64,000 nt of DNA, from contig NZ_CP016783.1 in NCBI RefSeq assembly GCF_002288385.1, positions 620,001-684,000 of the forward strand. The letters run 5' to 3'. This DNA comes from Candidatus Planktophila lacus. GTDB lineage: Bacteria; Actinomycetota; Actinomycetes; Nanopelagicales; Nanopelagicaceae. The translations under genes and the position numbers were made by a program. The notes beneath the pieces are model-generated. The model searched no databases and was not told where the DNA came from. It saw only the letters and a list, made by a program, of their open reading frames with translations. Shown piece after piece: positions 9,845 through 18,558 of this stretch. How positions within the stretch are numbered: the first letter of the stretch is position 1; the number at the start of each line of letters is the position of its first letter.

Positions 9845-10935
9845 TGTCAACACTTACCACTAACTACTTAACGCCGACCGGGCGTGAAGAAGCCTGGCGC
9901 TTTACCCCGCTAAAGCGTTTAGGTGGACTTCATGATGGCACTGCAGTAATTGCAGATCGCAAATCACTTTCACTTAAAGGTGCTGCAGCAGATGGCGTGA
10001 GCTTCGAAAGAATCTCGCGCGAACTGGCTGCACCCCTAACGGAAAGCGATGATGCCGTCGTTGGACGTATCCGCGAAAACGCAGCAGATGTCGCCGTTCT
10101 AACCATCAAGGCGAATACTGAAGTTGCGGCTCCTATCTTCTTAAATCGCAGCTCTGGCGCAACAGATTCTGCTGAACTTTCACGAGTTCAGATCCGCATC
10201 GAAAACCACGCCAAGGCAACAGTGATTATCGAGAACTCAGGCGACACTCATCTGGCAGAAGATCTAGAAATCTCAGTTGCACCTGGTGCCAACCTGACTC
10301 TAGTTTCACTTCAAGAGTGGGATGGAAAGACTATTCATGCTGGACGCCACCATGCAATTGTCGATCGTGATGCAACTTTTAAATCAATCGTTGTAACCGT
10401 TGGCGGTTCACTGGTTCGCTTACTTCCAACAGTTGACTTCATCGCACCTGGCGCATCTTGCGAGCTATTAGGCGTTTACTTTGCAACATCTGGTCAGTTC
10501 TTCGAACACCGTATGTTTGTTGATCACAAAGTTCCTAACGCAAAATCTCGCGTTAACTACAAGGGTGCACTTGCTGGGGATGGAGCGCATACCGTCTGGA
10601 TCGGCGATGTATTTATCCGCGCTGCGGCAGAGGGCACTGATACCTACGAGCTCAACCGCAATCTCTTGCTCTCTGATGGAGCGCGCGCAGACTCGGTTCC
10701 AAACTTAGAGATCGAAACTGGCGAGATCGTTGGCGCAGGACATGCCAGCACAACTGGTCGCTTTGATGACGAACAACTCTTCTACTTGATGTCACGAGGG
10801 ATTAACGCGGCTGATGCACGTCGCTTAGTTGTTCGCGGTTTCTTCAATGAGATCGTCTCTGAAATCGGCGTTGAAGAGACTCAAGAGCGCCTTATGGATC
10901 GTATCGATGGCGAACTTGCTAAGGCTGGTTCATAA
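9844..10935 (+). CDS. sufD: Fe-S cluster assembly protein SufD
   Basis: Partner of SufB in the SufBCD scaffold; together they form the beta-helix heterodimer on the SufC ATPase. The 363-residue product has an N-terminal variable region containing GREEAWRFTPLKRL, a central beta-helix (about 100-260) and the C-terminal SufBD core with [20 protein letters not shown], in which an important His is retained. The ATG shares one base with the sufB stop (TAATG). A Rieske-type ferredoxin gene follows with no gap. Confidence 0.95.
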   Translation: MSTLTTNYLTPTGREEAWRFTPLKRLGGLHDGTAVIADRKSLSLKGAAADGVSFERISRELAAPLTESDDAVVGRIRENAADVAVLTIKANTEVAAPIFLNRSSGATDSAELSRVQIRIENHAKATVIIENSGDTHLAEDLEISVAPGANLTLVSLQEWDGKTIHAGRHHAIVDRDATFKSIVVTVGGSLVRLLPTVDFIAPGASCELLGVYFATSGQFFEHRMFVDHKVPNAKSRVNYKGALAGDGAHTVWIGDVFIRAAAEGTDTYELNRNLLLSDGARADSVPNLEIETGEIVGAGHASTTGRFDDEQLFYLMSRGINAADARRLVVRGFFNEIVSEIGVEETQERLMDRIDGELAKAGS

Positions 10936-11232
10936 ATGAGCGATCTAAAACTTAGTGATCTAACTACAGGCAAGCCCGTCAAGATCGAGAAAGACGGGCG
11001 CACAATCTGCGTTGCACGTGTTGGCGATGAAGTCTTCGCCGTTGATGACACTTGCTCGCACTCAGATGCCTCTCTGTCGGAAGGTGATGTCACAGATTTC
11101 AAGATCGAATGCTGGTTGCACGGCGCAGAGTTCGATCTACGTACCGGTGAAGCGTTAACTCCGCCAGCAGTTGCACCACTAAAGACTTATTCAGTAAGCG
11201 TTGACGGAGACTCCGTCACGGTAGATGCGTAG
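10936..11232 (+). CDS. Rieske-type [2Fe-2S] ferredoxin of the suf operon
   Basis: A 98-residue soluble Rieske protein. The cluster motif is complete: CSH near residue 41 and CWLH near residue 60, the CxH...CxxH pattern with two Cys and two His ligands, followed by FDLRTGEALTPPAVAPL. It resembles ferredoxin subunits of ring-hydroxylating dioxygenases, but no oxygenase is nearby. It sits directly between sufD and sufC, a conserved actinobacterial arrangement, so a role as electron donor or accessory factor in Fe-S assembly is more likely. Its exact function is not established from sequence. Confidence 0.9.
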   Translation: MSDLKLSDLTTGKPVKIEKDGRTICVARVGDEVFAVDDTCSHSDASLSEGDVTDFKIECWLHGAEFDLRTGEALTPPAVAPLKTYSVSVDGDSVTVDA

Positions 11233-11244
11233 CGAGGAAAGTTG

Positions 11245-11997
11245 ATGAGCACTCTAGAAATCCGCGGACTTAAAGTCTCTGTTGAAACCGAAAGCGGTTC
11301 AGTAGAAATTCTCAAAGGCGTAGACCTTACTATTAAATCAGGTGAAACCCACGCGATCATGGGACCAAACGGTTCAGGTAAATCAACGCTTGCCTACTCA
11401 ATTGCGGGGCATCCTAAGTACACAATCACCAGTGGCACAGTCACGTTAGATGGTGCAGATGTTCTTGAGATGACCGTCGATGAGCGGGCTAAGGCCGGTC
11501 TTTTCTTGGCGATGCAATATCCAGTAGAAGTTCCTGGCGTATCTGTCTCTAACTTCCTGCGCACTGCAGCAACTGCACTACGCGGTGAAGCGCCTAAGTT
11601 ACGTACTTGGGTCGGCGAAGTTAAAGGCGCGATGGAAGCGTTAAGCATGGATCCATCATTTGCACAACGCAATGTCAACGAAGGTTTCTCTGGCGGAGAG
11701 AAGAAGCGCCACGAAATTATGCAGCTAGAACTACTCAAGCCAAAGATGGCGATTCTCGATGAGACAGATTCAGGCCTAGACGTTGATGCACTTCGCATCG
11801 TCTCTGAGGGCGTCAACCGCGCGAAGGCTGCCAATGATCTGGGCGTTCTATTGATCACGCACTACACCCGAATCCTGCGCTACATCAAGCCTGATTTCGT
11901 TCACGTATTCGCCAACGGCAAGATCGTTGAACAAGGTGGACCAGAACTTGCAGATAAGCTCGAAGCAAATGGCTACGCGGAGTATGTAACTGCGTAA
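11245..11997 (+). CDS. sufC: Fe-S assembly ATPase SufC
   Basis: ABC-type ATPase that drives the SufBCD scaffold. The 250-residue protein shows Walker A GPNGSGKST near residue 40, the signature region GFSGGEKKRHEI near 150 and Walker B MAILDETDSGLDVDAL near 170, with a His switch in LLITHYTRIL. The ATG at 11245 has GAGGAAAG about five bases upstream; the TTG directly before it is an unlikely start. The gene lies 12 bases after the Rieske gene. Confidence 0.97.
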   Translation: MSTLEIRGLKVSVETESGSVEILKGVDLTIKSGETHAIMGPNGSGKSTLAYSIAGHPKYTITSGTVTLDGADVLEMTVDERAKAGLFLAMQYPVEVPGVSVSNFLRTAATALRGEAPKLRTWVGEVKGAMEALSMDPSFAQRNVNEGFSGGEKKRHEIMQLELLKPKMAILDETDSGLDVDALRIVSEGVNRAKAANDLGVLLITHYTRILRYIKPDFVHVFANGKIVEQGGPELADKLEANGYAEYVTA

Positions 11998-12017
11998 TTT
12001 CGCAATTACTTATATAC

Positions 12018-13262
12018 ATGTCATTTGATGCAGTCGCTATCCGCGCGGATTTTCCGATCTTTGATCGCAAGATCCGCGATGGAAAGCGTCTGGTCTATCT
12101 AGATAGCGGTGCAACAAGCCAGAAACCGAACGTTGTTATCGATGCGGAGAGCAATTTCTACCGCTTACATAACGCTGCCGCTCATCGCGGTGCTCACCAG
12201 TTAGCTGAAGAAGCTACTGAAGGTATTGAGTCTGCACGGCGGATTGTTGCTGACTTCCTTGGTGGGAAAGAAGATGAGATCGTCTTCACGAAAAGTTCAA
12301 CGGAGGCGCTCAACCTCTTGGCCTATTCGATCGGCGCTGCACCTGTTGGAAATAAGTTCCATCTAAAAGCTGGTGATGAGATCGTGATTTCCGAGATGGA
12401 ACATCACGCCAATTTGATTCCTTGGCAACAACTAGCAGCGCGCACAGGTGCGGTTCTTAAATGGTTTGAGGTAACTCCTGAGGGACGCTTAGATCTCTCA
12501 AATATCGATTCTGTGATTACGACGAAGACCAAGATTGTTGCGCTAACTCACCAATCAAATGTTCTCGGAACTATTGTTCCATTGGATGATCTGGTAAAGC
12601 GCACCCACGATGTAGGCGCCGTTTTCATCCTCGATGCTTGTCAATCAGTGCCGCATATGCCAGTTAACGTGGCAGATCTAGATATCGATTTCTTAGCCTT
12701 CTCTGGCCATAAAGCAGTTGGACCAACTGGAGTTGGAGTTCTCTGGGGAAGAGCGAAGTTGCTAGATGAACTTCCGCCATTCCTATTTGGCGGATCGATG
12801 ATCGAGTCAGTGACTATGACTGAAGCAACTTGGGCACCAGCACCTCGTAAATTTGAACCAGGCGTTCCAAATATGGCGCAGATTGTTGGTTTAGGGGTCG
12901 CACTCAAGTACTTAACAAAGATTGGAATGGGTGCGATCCATAAACATGAAATCGAACTCACTAAATATGCGCTAGATGCAATGTCTGGTATTGATTCACT
13001 TCGTATTCTCGGCCCTCTAAATACGGATATGCGTGGGGGAGCGGTTTCCTTCACACTCGGTGAAATTCATCCGCATGACTTAGGACAATTTTTAGATGAT
13101 GCGGGAATCGCAGTTCGCACGGGACATCACTGCGCCTGGCCGCTAACTCGCAAGATGAACGTTGCCGCTACAACCCGTGCAAGTTTCTATCTCTACAACA
13201 CCACCGAAGATATCGATCAACTTTGTCAATCGATCCTTGCTGCGCAGAAATACTTTGGCTAA
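12018..13262 (+). CDS. sufS: Cysteine desulfurase SufS
   Basis: PLP enzyme that removes sulfur from cysteine and passes the persulfide to SufU. The 414-residue group II desulfurase has VYLDSGATSQKP near residue 27, SEMEHHANLIPWQ near 125, the PLP lysine in FLAFSGHKAVGPTGVGVLWG near 230, and the catalytic cysteine in RTGHHCAWP near 370. The short linker between that cysteine and the C-terminus is typical of SufS. Its stop shares one base with the sufU ATG. Confidence 0.97.
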   Translation: MSFDAVAIRADFPIFDRKIRDGKRLVYLDSGATSQKPNVVIDAESNFYRLHNAAAHRGAHQLAEEATEGIESARRIVADFLGGKEDEIVFTKSSTEALNLLAYSIGAAPVGNKFHLKAGDEIVISEMEHHANLIPWQQLAARTGAVLKWFEVTPEGRLDLSNIDSVITTKTKIVALTHQSNVLGTIVPLDDLVKRTHDVGAVFILDACQSVPHMPVNVADLDIDFLAFSGHKAVGPTGVGVLWGRAKLLDELPPFLFGGSMIESVTMTEATWAPAPRKFEPGVPNMAQIVGLGVALKYLTKIGMGAIHKHEIELTKYALDAMSGIDSLRILGPLNTDMRGGAVSFTLGEIHPHDLGQFLDDAGIAVRTGHHCAWPLTRKMNVAATTRASFYLYNTTEDIDQLCQSILAAQKYFG

Positions 13263-13702
13263 TGCAACTCGATAACCTTTATCAAGAAGTGATCCTTGAT
13301 CACTACAAGAACCCGCAGAACAAGAAGCTATCAGCGACTTACGACGCACAGGTTCACCACGTAAACCCTTCATGTGGCGATGAGATCGATCTAAATATCA
13401 CCGTTAAAGATGGTGCAGTGGCAGCAATCACTTGGGATGGCGTTGGTTGTTCGATCTCTCAAGCCAGCGTCTCGGTTCTCACAGACCTGCTAATCGGTAA
13501 GAGCATTTCAGATGCTTACCGAATATTTGATGAGTTTGTCGCTCTAATGCAGAGTAAAGGTGCGGTGACTGGAGATGAAGATCTCCTGGAAGATGCAGTC
13601 GCCTTTGCTGGCGTCTCTAAATATCCCGCACGAATCAAATGTGCCCTGTTGGGCTGGATGGCATTTAAAGATGCCAGCGTTCAAGCCCAATCCAAGGGCT
13701 AG
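13262..13702 (+). CDS. sufU: Zinc-dependent sulfurtransferase SufU
   Basis: Accepts persulfide sulfur from SufS and delivers it to the SufBCD scaffold. The 146-residue protein has three conserved cysteines, in NPSCGDEID, GVGCSISQASVSVLTDLL and RIKCALLGWM, the zinc/sulfur-transfer set of SufU, and the SufU-type insertion between the second and third. The start at 13262 gives the normal N-terminus MQLDNLYQEVILDHYKNP and forms a TAATG overlap with sufS; an ATG at 13223 inside sufS would add 13 unrelated residues. Confidence 0.95.
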   Translation: MQLDNLYQEVILDHYKNPQNKKLSATYDAQVHHVNPSCGDEIDLNITVKDGAVAAITWDGVGCSISQASVSVLTDLLIGKSISDAYRIFDEFVALMQSKGAVTGDEDLLEDAVAFAGVSKYPARIKCALLGWMAFKDASVQAQSKG

Positions 13703-13741
13703 TAAGATCTAACCAGAGCAATCTACAAAATGGAGAAAATA

Positions 13742-14053
13742 ATGGCTGCAACAGTTGATGATGTAACAGAGGCGATGAAGGATGTCGTCGATCCCGAGCT
13801 CGGAATCAATGTTGTGGATCTTGGCCTTATCTACGATGTAATGGTCGACGATAACAATATCGCCGTACTAAATATGACTCTGACATCTGCGGCTTGTCCA
13901 TTGCAGGATGTAATCGAAGATCAAACTCGTCAAGCACTCGCACCTCATACTACGGATGTAAAGATCAACTGGGTATGGATGCCGCCTTGGGGTCCAGATA
14001 AGATTTCAGATGATGGGCGCGAACAACTACGTGCGCTTGGTTTTACCGTCTAA
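13742..14053 (+). CDS. sufT: SufT/MIP18-family (DUF59) Fe-S assembly protein
   Basis: Small MIP18/DUF59 protein of the type that closes suf operons and helps maturation of Fe-S proteins. Visible motifs are VTEAMKDVVDPELGINVVDL at the N-terminus and the cysteine in TSAACPLQDVIEDQTRQAL, with the C-terminal WVWMPPWGPDKISDDGREQL. The ATG at 13742 follows GGAGAAAATA, which is a good ribosome site; the ATG at 13730 would place that site inside the gene. It is 39 bases after sufU and is the last suf gene. Confidence 0.88.
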   Translation: MAATVDDVTEAMKDVVDPELGINVVDLGLIYDVMVDDNNIAVLNMTLTSAACPLQDVIEDQTRQALAPHTTDVKINWVWMPPWGPDKISDDGREQLRALGFTV

Positions 14054-14102
14054 CCTAAATTAGCGTTAGCGATCTAGCAAGTTATTTGATCGGAAGCTTT
14101 TT

Positions 14103-15971
14103 ATGTCAATGCATGCTGGCTGGATGGCGCTTCGCACTTTAAGTTCTGATCAATCTGTAAAAAACGCCAAGTTAAAGCCCGGCACGTTAAAGCGAATATT
14201 TGCCTATGCGATCCCATACAAATCGGTCTTTGCGCTCTTTCTAATCTGTTTAATTGCCGACGCGGTTCTAACCGTGGCCACCCCGCTTCTGCTTCGCGAA
14301 CTTATCGATAACGGAGTAATTCCCAAAGATCGCTCAGTCGTAACAACTATGGCGATAGCGGTTGCGCTCCTTGCTATCGCCAGCGCTCTGGTAAATATCG
14401 TCGTACGTTGGATTTCAGCGAAGATCGGCGAAGGTCTTATCTATGATCTTCGCTCTCAAGTCTTTCGCCATGTTCAAGAGCAGTCGATCGCATTCTTTAC
14501 GCGCACTCAGACTGGTGCGTTAATTTCCCGAATTAACTCCGATGTTATTGGAGCCCAACGCGCATTTACATCCACATTTTCCGGAATCATCAGCAATGTT
14601 CTGACCCTGGTCTTGGTAGTTGGAACTATGTTGGCGCTTAGTTGGCAGATCACCGTAGCCTCGCTTCTCCTGCTGCCAATTTTCTTAGCTCCAACAAAGT
14701 GGATCGGTTCGCGCTTACAGGGCTACACCCGAGATTCATTCGAAGTAAATGCCCAAATGTCATCGACGATGACCGAACGTTTCAACGTATCCGGGGCGCT
14801 CTTGGTAAAGCTTTATGGTGATCTGAATCAGGAATCAAAAGAGTTTAAGACCAAAGCACGTAAAGTCGCCGATATCGGTATCTCAATGGCGATGCTCAAC
14901 ACCTTCTTCTTCATTGCGTTGATAAGTATTGCTGCTCTTGCCACTGCAATTGCTTATGGCATCGGCGGACATCTAGCGATTGATGGTTCGATAACCGTTG
15001 GAAGTTTGATTGCAATAACCACTTTGCTCGCTCGGCTTTACGGTCCACTGGTTGCTCTGGCCACAGTGCGCGTGGATGTTATGGGCGCACTGGTCTCTTT
15101 CGAGCGAGTCTTTGAAGTCTTAGATCTCGAGCCAATGGTTAAAGAGATTGCAGCACCGAAGAAGCTGGAAAGTAAGACTCCCGCAATTACTTTTAGCGAA
15201 GTGCGCTTTACCTATCCGAAAGCACAAGAGATCTCTCTTGCCTCCCTTGAAGCCGCTTCTCTACCTGAGGTAAAGGACTCTGAAGAGATTCTCAAAGGAA
15301 TCTCATTTGAAGTAAGACCTGGAACGGTAACAGCGCTAGTTGGTCCGTCGGGTGCAGGTAAGACAACTATCAGCGCGCTACTTCCAAGACTTTACGATGT
15401 TACAGGTGGCTCTATTTCGATTGATGGTGAAGATATCCGTAACTTCACCCTTAATTCACTTCGTGGATCTATTGGTGTTGTTATGCAAGATTCACATCTT
15501 TTCCACGCAACAATTACCGAAAATCTAAGATATGCAAAGAGCGATGCCACACTCGATGAGATGAAGGTCGCTTGTGAAGCAGCGCAGATTTGGGATCTAG
15601 TCTCATCTCTTCCAAACGGATTAGAAACTATGGTTGGAGAGCGCGGCCACCGTTTATCAGGCGGCGAAAAACAACGTTTGGCAATTGCGCGGTTACTGTT
15701 GAAATCTCCAAGCATCGTAATTCTGGATGAAGCAACCGCTCACCTTGATTCTGAAAATGAAGAGTTAGTTCAAAAGGCGCTAGCGCAAGCGTTATATGGA
15801 CGCACCAGTATTGTGATTGCGCATCGCTTGAGCACCGTCATGGGCGCAGATCAGATAATCGTTCTTGAAAATGGATCCATCGCCGAACACGGAAAACATG
15901 AGGAGCTAGTGCTAACTGGTGGGCTCTATTCCGAGCTCTTTGCTCGTCAAGATTTGACCACGCCTAATTAA
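14103..15971 (+). CDS. ABC exporter, fused membrane and ATPase domains
   Basis: A 622-residue half-transporter of the MsbA/MDR exporter class. Residues about 30-330 form the six-helix membrane domain with VRWISAKIGEGLIYDLRSQV and the RTQTGALISRINSDV coupling region. The C-terminal ATPase has Walker A GPSGAGKTT near 420, signature LSGGEKQRLAIARLLL near 518 and Walker B SIVILDEATAHLD near 540, then the AHRLSTV switch. It probably works as a homodimer, since no partner gene is adjacent. The substrate cannot be told from sequence. A GGAAG ribosome site precedes ATG 14103. Its last 60 bases overlap the convergent surf1 gene. Confidence 0.93.
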   Translation: MSMHAGWMALRTLSSDQSVKNAKLKPGTLKRIFAYAIPYKSVFALFLICLIADAVLTVATPLLLRELIDNGVIPKDRSVVTTMAIAVALLAIASALVNIVVRWISAKIGEGLIYDLRSQVFRHVQEQSIAFFTRTQTGALISRINSDVIGAQRAFTSTFSGIISNVLTLVLVVGTMLALSWQITVASLLLLPIFLAPTKWIGSRLQGYTRDSFEVNAQMSSTMTERFNVSGALLVKLYGDLNQESKEFKTKARKVADIGISMAMLNTFFFIALISIAALATAIAYGIGGHLAIDGSITVGSLIAITTLLARLYGPLVALATVRVDVMGALVSFERVFEVLDLEPMVKEIAAPKKLESKTPAITFSEVRFTYPKAQEISLASLEAASLPEVKDSEEILKGISFEVRPGTVTALVGPSGAGKTTISALLPRLYDVTGGSISIDGEDIRNFTLNSLRGSIGVVMQDSHLFHATITENLRYAKSDATLDEMKVACEAAQIWDLVSSLPNGLETMVGERGHRLSGGEKQRLAIARLLLKSPSIVILDEATAHLDSENEELVQKALAQALYGRTSIVIAHRLSTVMGADQIIVLENGSIAEHGKHEELVLTGGLYSELFARQDLTTPN

Positions 15972-16658
15972 GATTCTGCCGTAGATAATTAGCCCGGCGA
16001 AGAAGATCCATTGCAGCGAGTAAGCAATATGTGGCCCATCGCTTAGTTCAGGCACTTGCGCAGGCACAGCTGGAGTTAGTGATGGTTGCGAACCGCTCAG
16101 TAAATCTAAGTAGAAACCTTCGGATGTCGAATCTGATTGGGCATTTAACTTCGAGATCATTCCTGCGCCACTTGCAGGAAGTGCGAAGAAAGCGCCTTGT
16201 GGAAGTGATCTATCTAAGCGCAGTCGTGCAGTTAGAGAAACTGCACCGGTCGGGGCAGTAGAGACAACTGGTGCGGTAGCTGCATCCTTGCCAGCTTTTA
16301 CCCATCCACGATCAACCCAGAAAGACCGGCCATCGCTTGCGGTAAATCTAGTTAGTACCTCATAGCCATAGACGCCTTCAAAGTATCGATTCTTAAGCAG
16401 AATTTGATTGGTTGAATCGAAAGAACCTTCTACCGTAACCGTGCGCCACTCGTACTTTACAAAATTATCTTTTATCTCATTCAATTCGACTGGAGTAAGA
16501 GTTAACTGCGCCTCAATACCTTGGTTACGATCTTGGCGATCTATACCGCGCTGAAACTGCCACTGACTGGCCCAGAGACATCCCAAGATTAGTAATAGCG
16601 CGAGAAGATGCTTTAGAAAAGTATTAGATTCCTTCTCTGAAGAGCGCTCACTAGACAT
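15912..16658 (-). CDS. SURF1-family cytochrome oxidase biogenesis protein
   Basis: A 248-residue SURF1/Shy1-like protein, which helps insert heme A into cytochrome c oxidase subunit I. It has the standard hairpin layout: a membrane helix near the N-terminus (about 16-36, followed by WQFQRGIDRQDRN), a large external domain with YEWRTVTVEGSFDSTNQILL and GYEVLTRF, FWVDRGWVKAG, and a C-terminal helix (SLQWIFFAGLIIYGRILIRR). A TAGACT element six bases before the ATG suggests a leaderless transcript. The 3' end overlaps the convergent ABC exporter gene by 60 bases. Confidence 0.92.
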   Translation of the reverse strand: MSSERSSEKESNTFLKHLLALLLILGCLWASQWQFQRGIDRQDRNQGIEAQLTLTPVELNEIKDNFVKYEWRTVTVEGSFDSTNQILLKNRYFEGVYGYEVLTRFTASDGRSFWVDRGWVKAGKDAATAPVVSTAPTGAVSLTARLRLDRSLPQGAFFALPASGAGMISKLNAQSDSTSEGFYLDLLSGSQPSLTPAVPAQVPELSDGPHIAYSLQWIFFAGLIIYGRILIRRGQILTSKELGIEPTS

Positions 16659-16664
16659 GTATTG

Positions 16665-16670
16665 AGTCTA
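16665..16670 (-). promoter_or_regulatory. -10 element of the SURF1 gene, leaderless type
   Basis: On the minus strand TAGACT is followed by six bases and then the ATG at 16658. No ribosome binding site is seen. It matches the TANNNT-N6-ATG layout of ctaA, pheS and argC. Confidence 0.55.
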
Positions 16671-16697
16671 GCCAATCGATAATTCTAGAAAGATTAT

Positions 16698-16991
16698 TTA
16701 CTCTAGGGATTTCGCTTTATCTGAAACCAAGCCAGAGCCCGGCGCAAAAGACTCACGACCAGCATTTGCGATGACTACTGCAAAATATGGAAGCGTTACT
16801 GCGCCTAGGAGTGCAAACCAGCGATAAGGACTAGGCAGAATCACCGTCAGAATGAAGCAAAAGGTACGGATCATCATTGAATAGAAGTAGCGACGTTGAC
16901 GTCCTGCTTGATCACGAGTCAGTGATGCAGGAGCGGCGGTGATGTCATAAACCGCAGGAGCCTTACTTGCTGACTTGCGTCGGATCGCCAT
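16698..16991 (-). CDS. DUF3099-type small membrane protein
   Basis: A 97-residue protein with a basic N-terminus (AIRRKSASKAPAVYDITAAP), then SLTRDQAGRQRRYFYSMMIR, two hydrophobic segments (about 39-56 and 61-76) around PSPYRWF, and a short polar tail. This matches the DUF3099 family, found almost only in actinobacteria and of unknown function. It lies 40 bases upstream of the SURF1 gene on the same strand and is divergent from fabG across 82 bases. Family assignment is by pattern recognition. Confidence 0.82.
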   Translation of the reverse strand: MAIRRKSASKAPAVYDITAAPASLTRDQAGRQRRYFYSMMIRTFCFILTVILPSPYRWFALLGAVTLPYFAVVIANAGRESFAPGSGLVSDKAKSLE

Positions 16992-16997
16992 AGCCCA

Positions 16998-17003
16998 AGA
17001 GTA
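16998..17003 (-). promoter_or_regulatory. -10 element of the DUF3099 gene, leaderless type
   Basis: On the minus strand TACTCT is followed by TGGGCT and then the ATG at 16991, another TANNNT-N6-ATG case without a visible ribosome site. Confidence 0.55.
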
Positions 17004-17060
17004 AGGCGCATCTCCGTGGCGCGCCCGCCGAAAACGGCAAGTTACGCGTAAGTAGCAGGG

Positions 17061-17066
17061 TAAGTT
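17061..17066 (+). promoter_or_regulatory. -10 element of fabG, probable leaderless type
   Basis: TAAGTT lies seven bases before the ATG at 17074. No purine-rich ribosome site is present between it and the ATG. The spacing is one base longer than in the other examples, so it is a little less certain. Confidence 0.45.
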
Positions 17067-17073
17067 TTGTCAT

Positions 17074-17790
17074 ATGTCCGAGGAATCAAAAGCAATCGCT
17101 CTGGTCACCGGCGGAAATCGCGGTATTGGATTAGCGATCGCGCAATCACTTCAAGAAGATGGCCATCACGTAGTAGTCACCTATCGCAGTGGCAGCGCAC
17201 CAGCAGGATTTAGCGCAGTGCAGATGGATGTGACTTCCTCCGAAAGCGTTGATGCCGCCTTTGCTGAAATTGAGTCGCAATGGGGGTTTCCTGAAATTAT
17301 CGTTGCCAACGCTGGCATAACTAAAGATGGTTTGGTTATGCGAATGTCAGATGAAGATTTTGAGAGCGTTATCAACGCCAATTTAACTGGCGCCTTCCGC
17401 GTAGCAAGACGAGCGACCAAGGGTCTGCTTAAGTTAAAGCGCGGACGACTTATCTTTATTGGCTCAGTAGTCGGGGGAGTCGGAGCCGCTGGCCAGGTTA
17501 ACTATTCGGCAAGTAAATCCGGTCTGCTTGGCATGGCTCGTTCTTTTGCACGCGAACTTGGTTCCCGCGGTATTACCGCAAATGTGATCGCTCCAGGATT
17601 TGTCGAAACAGATATGACTGCAGCCCTTGATGAGAAACGACGTACTGAAATCGCCGCTTCTGTGCCGCTCGGTCGTTTCTGCTCCGCAGATGAGATCGCA
17701 AAAGTTGTTAGCTTTGTGGCATCACCTGCAAGTGGTTACATCACAGGCGCTTTGATTCCAGTAGATGGTGGATTAGGAATGGGACATTAA
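17074..17790 (+). CDS. fabG: 3-oxoacyl-[acyl-carrier-protein] reductase
   Basis: NADPH-dependent short-chain dehydrogenase that reduces 3-oxoacyl-ACP in fatty acid synthesis. The 238-residue protein has the cofactor motif GGNRGIGLAIAQSL near residue 12, VANAGITKDGLVMRM near 80, and the Ser-Tyr-Lys catalytic set (IGSVVGG and NYSASKSGLLGMA, about residues 130-150), then VAPGFVETDM. Its TAA is directly followed by the ATG of the enoyl reductase gene. This fabG-inhA pairing is the standard actinobacterial FAS-II arrangement. Confidence 0.95.
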   Translation: MSEESKAIALVTGGNRGIGLAIAQSLQEDGHHVVVTYRSGSAPAGFSAVQMDVTSSESVDAAFAEIESQWGFPEIIVANAGITKDGLVMRMSDEDFESVINANLTGAFRVARRATKGLLKLKRGRLIFIGSVVGGVGAAGQVNYSASKSGLLGMARSFARELGSRGITANVIAPGFVETDMTAALDEKRRTEIAASVPLGRFCSADEIAKVVSFVASPASGYITGALIPVDGGLGMGH

Positions 17791-18558
17791 ATGGGAATTC
17801 TTCAAGGTAAAAATATTCTGGTTACTGGCGTATTAACAGATGGCTCGATCGCTTTCCATATTGCCAAGATTGCGCAGGAACAAGGCGCCAACGTACTGCT
17901 CTCTTCTTACGGTCGCGTAATGAGTTTGACTACTCGTATTTCAGGTCGCTTGCCGCAACCAGCTCCAGTCATTGAGCTCGACGTTACAAATCAAGAGCAT
18001 CTCGATGCTCTTGCCGGTCGTGTCAAAGAACATTTCCCACATCTTGATGGCGTAGTACATTCAATTGGTTTCGCACCTGAAGCAGCGCTTGGTGGAAATT
18101 TCTTAAATACCGCTTGGGAAGATGTCGCAACTGCCGTACATGTTTCTGCGTATTCACTTAAATCTCTAACAATGGCGGCACGTCCACTGTTCAACGGTGG
18201 CGGCTCTGTTGTTGGACTGGATTTCGATGCCACTGTTGCCTGGCCAAAGTACGACTGGATGGGCGTTGCAAAGGCAGCGCTTGAGTCGACATCTCGTTAC
18301 TTAGCCCGCGATTTAGGCGCTGAAAATATTCGCGTTAACTTGGTTGCAGCAGGTCCGATTCGCACCATGGCTGCAAAGTCGATCCCGGGCTTTGATGAAT
18401 TTGAAAAGGTCTGGAATGAACGCTCTCCACTGGAATGGGATGTAACTGACCCAGTTCCTGCCGCCCAGGCTGTCGTGGCTCTACTTTCTGACTGGTTCCC
18501 GAAAACAACGGGCGAAATCGTGCATGTAGACGGCGGTTTGCACGCGATGGGCGCTTAA
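17791..18558 (+). CDS. fabI: Enoyl-[acyl-carrier-protein] reductase, NADH-dependent (FabI/InhA type)
   Basis: Catalyses the last reduction of each fatty acid elongation cycle. The 255-residue protein has the modified cofactor loop GVLTDGSIAFHIAKIAQEQG near residue 14, VVHSIGFAPEAALGGNF near 90, and the Tyr/Lys pair in YDWMGVAKAALES near 150, then AAGPIRTMAAKSIPGF. This is the InhA-like branch, the isoniazid/triclosan target family. It starts immediately at the fabG stop. Confidence 0.95.
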   Translation: MGILQGKNILVTGVLTDGSIAFHIAKIAQEQGANVLLSSYGRVMSLTTRISGRLPQPAPVIELDVTNQEHLDALAGRVKEHFPHLDGVVHSIGFAPEAALGGNFLNTAWEDVATAVHVSAYSLKSLTMAARPLFNGGGSVVGLDFDATVAWPKYDWMGVAKAALESTSRYLARDLGAENIRVNLVAAGPIRTMAAKSIPGFDEFEKVWNERSPLEWDVTDPVPAAQAVVALLSDWFPKTTGEIVHVDGGLHAMGA

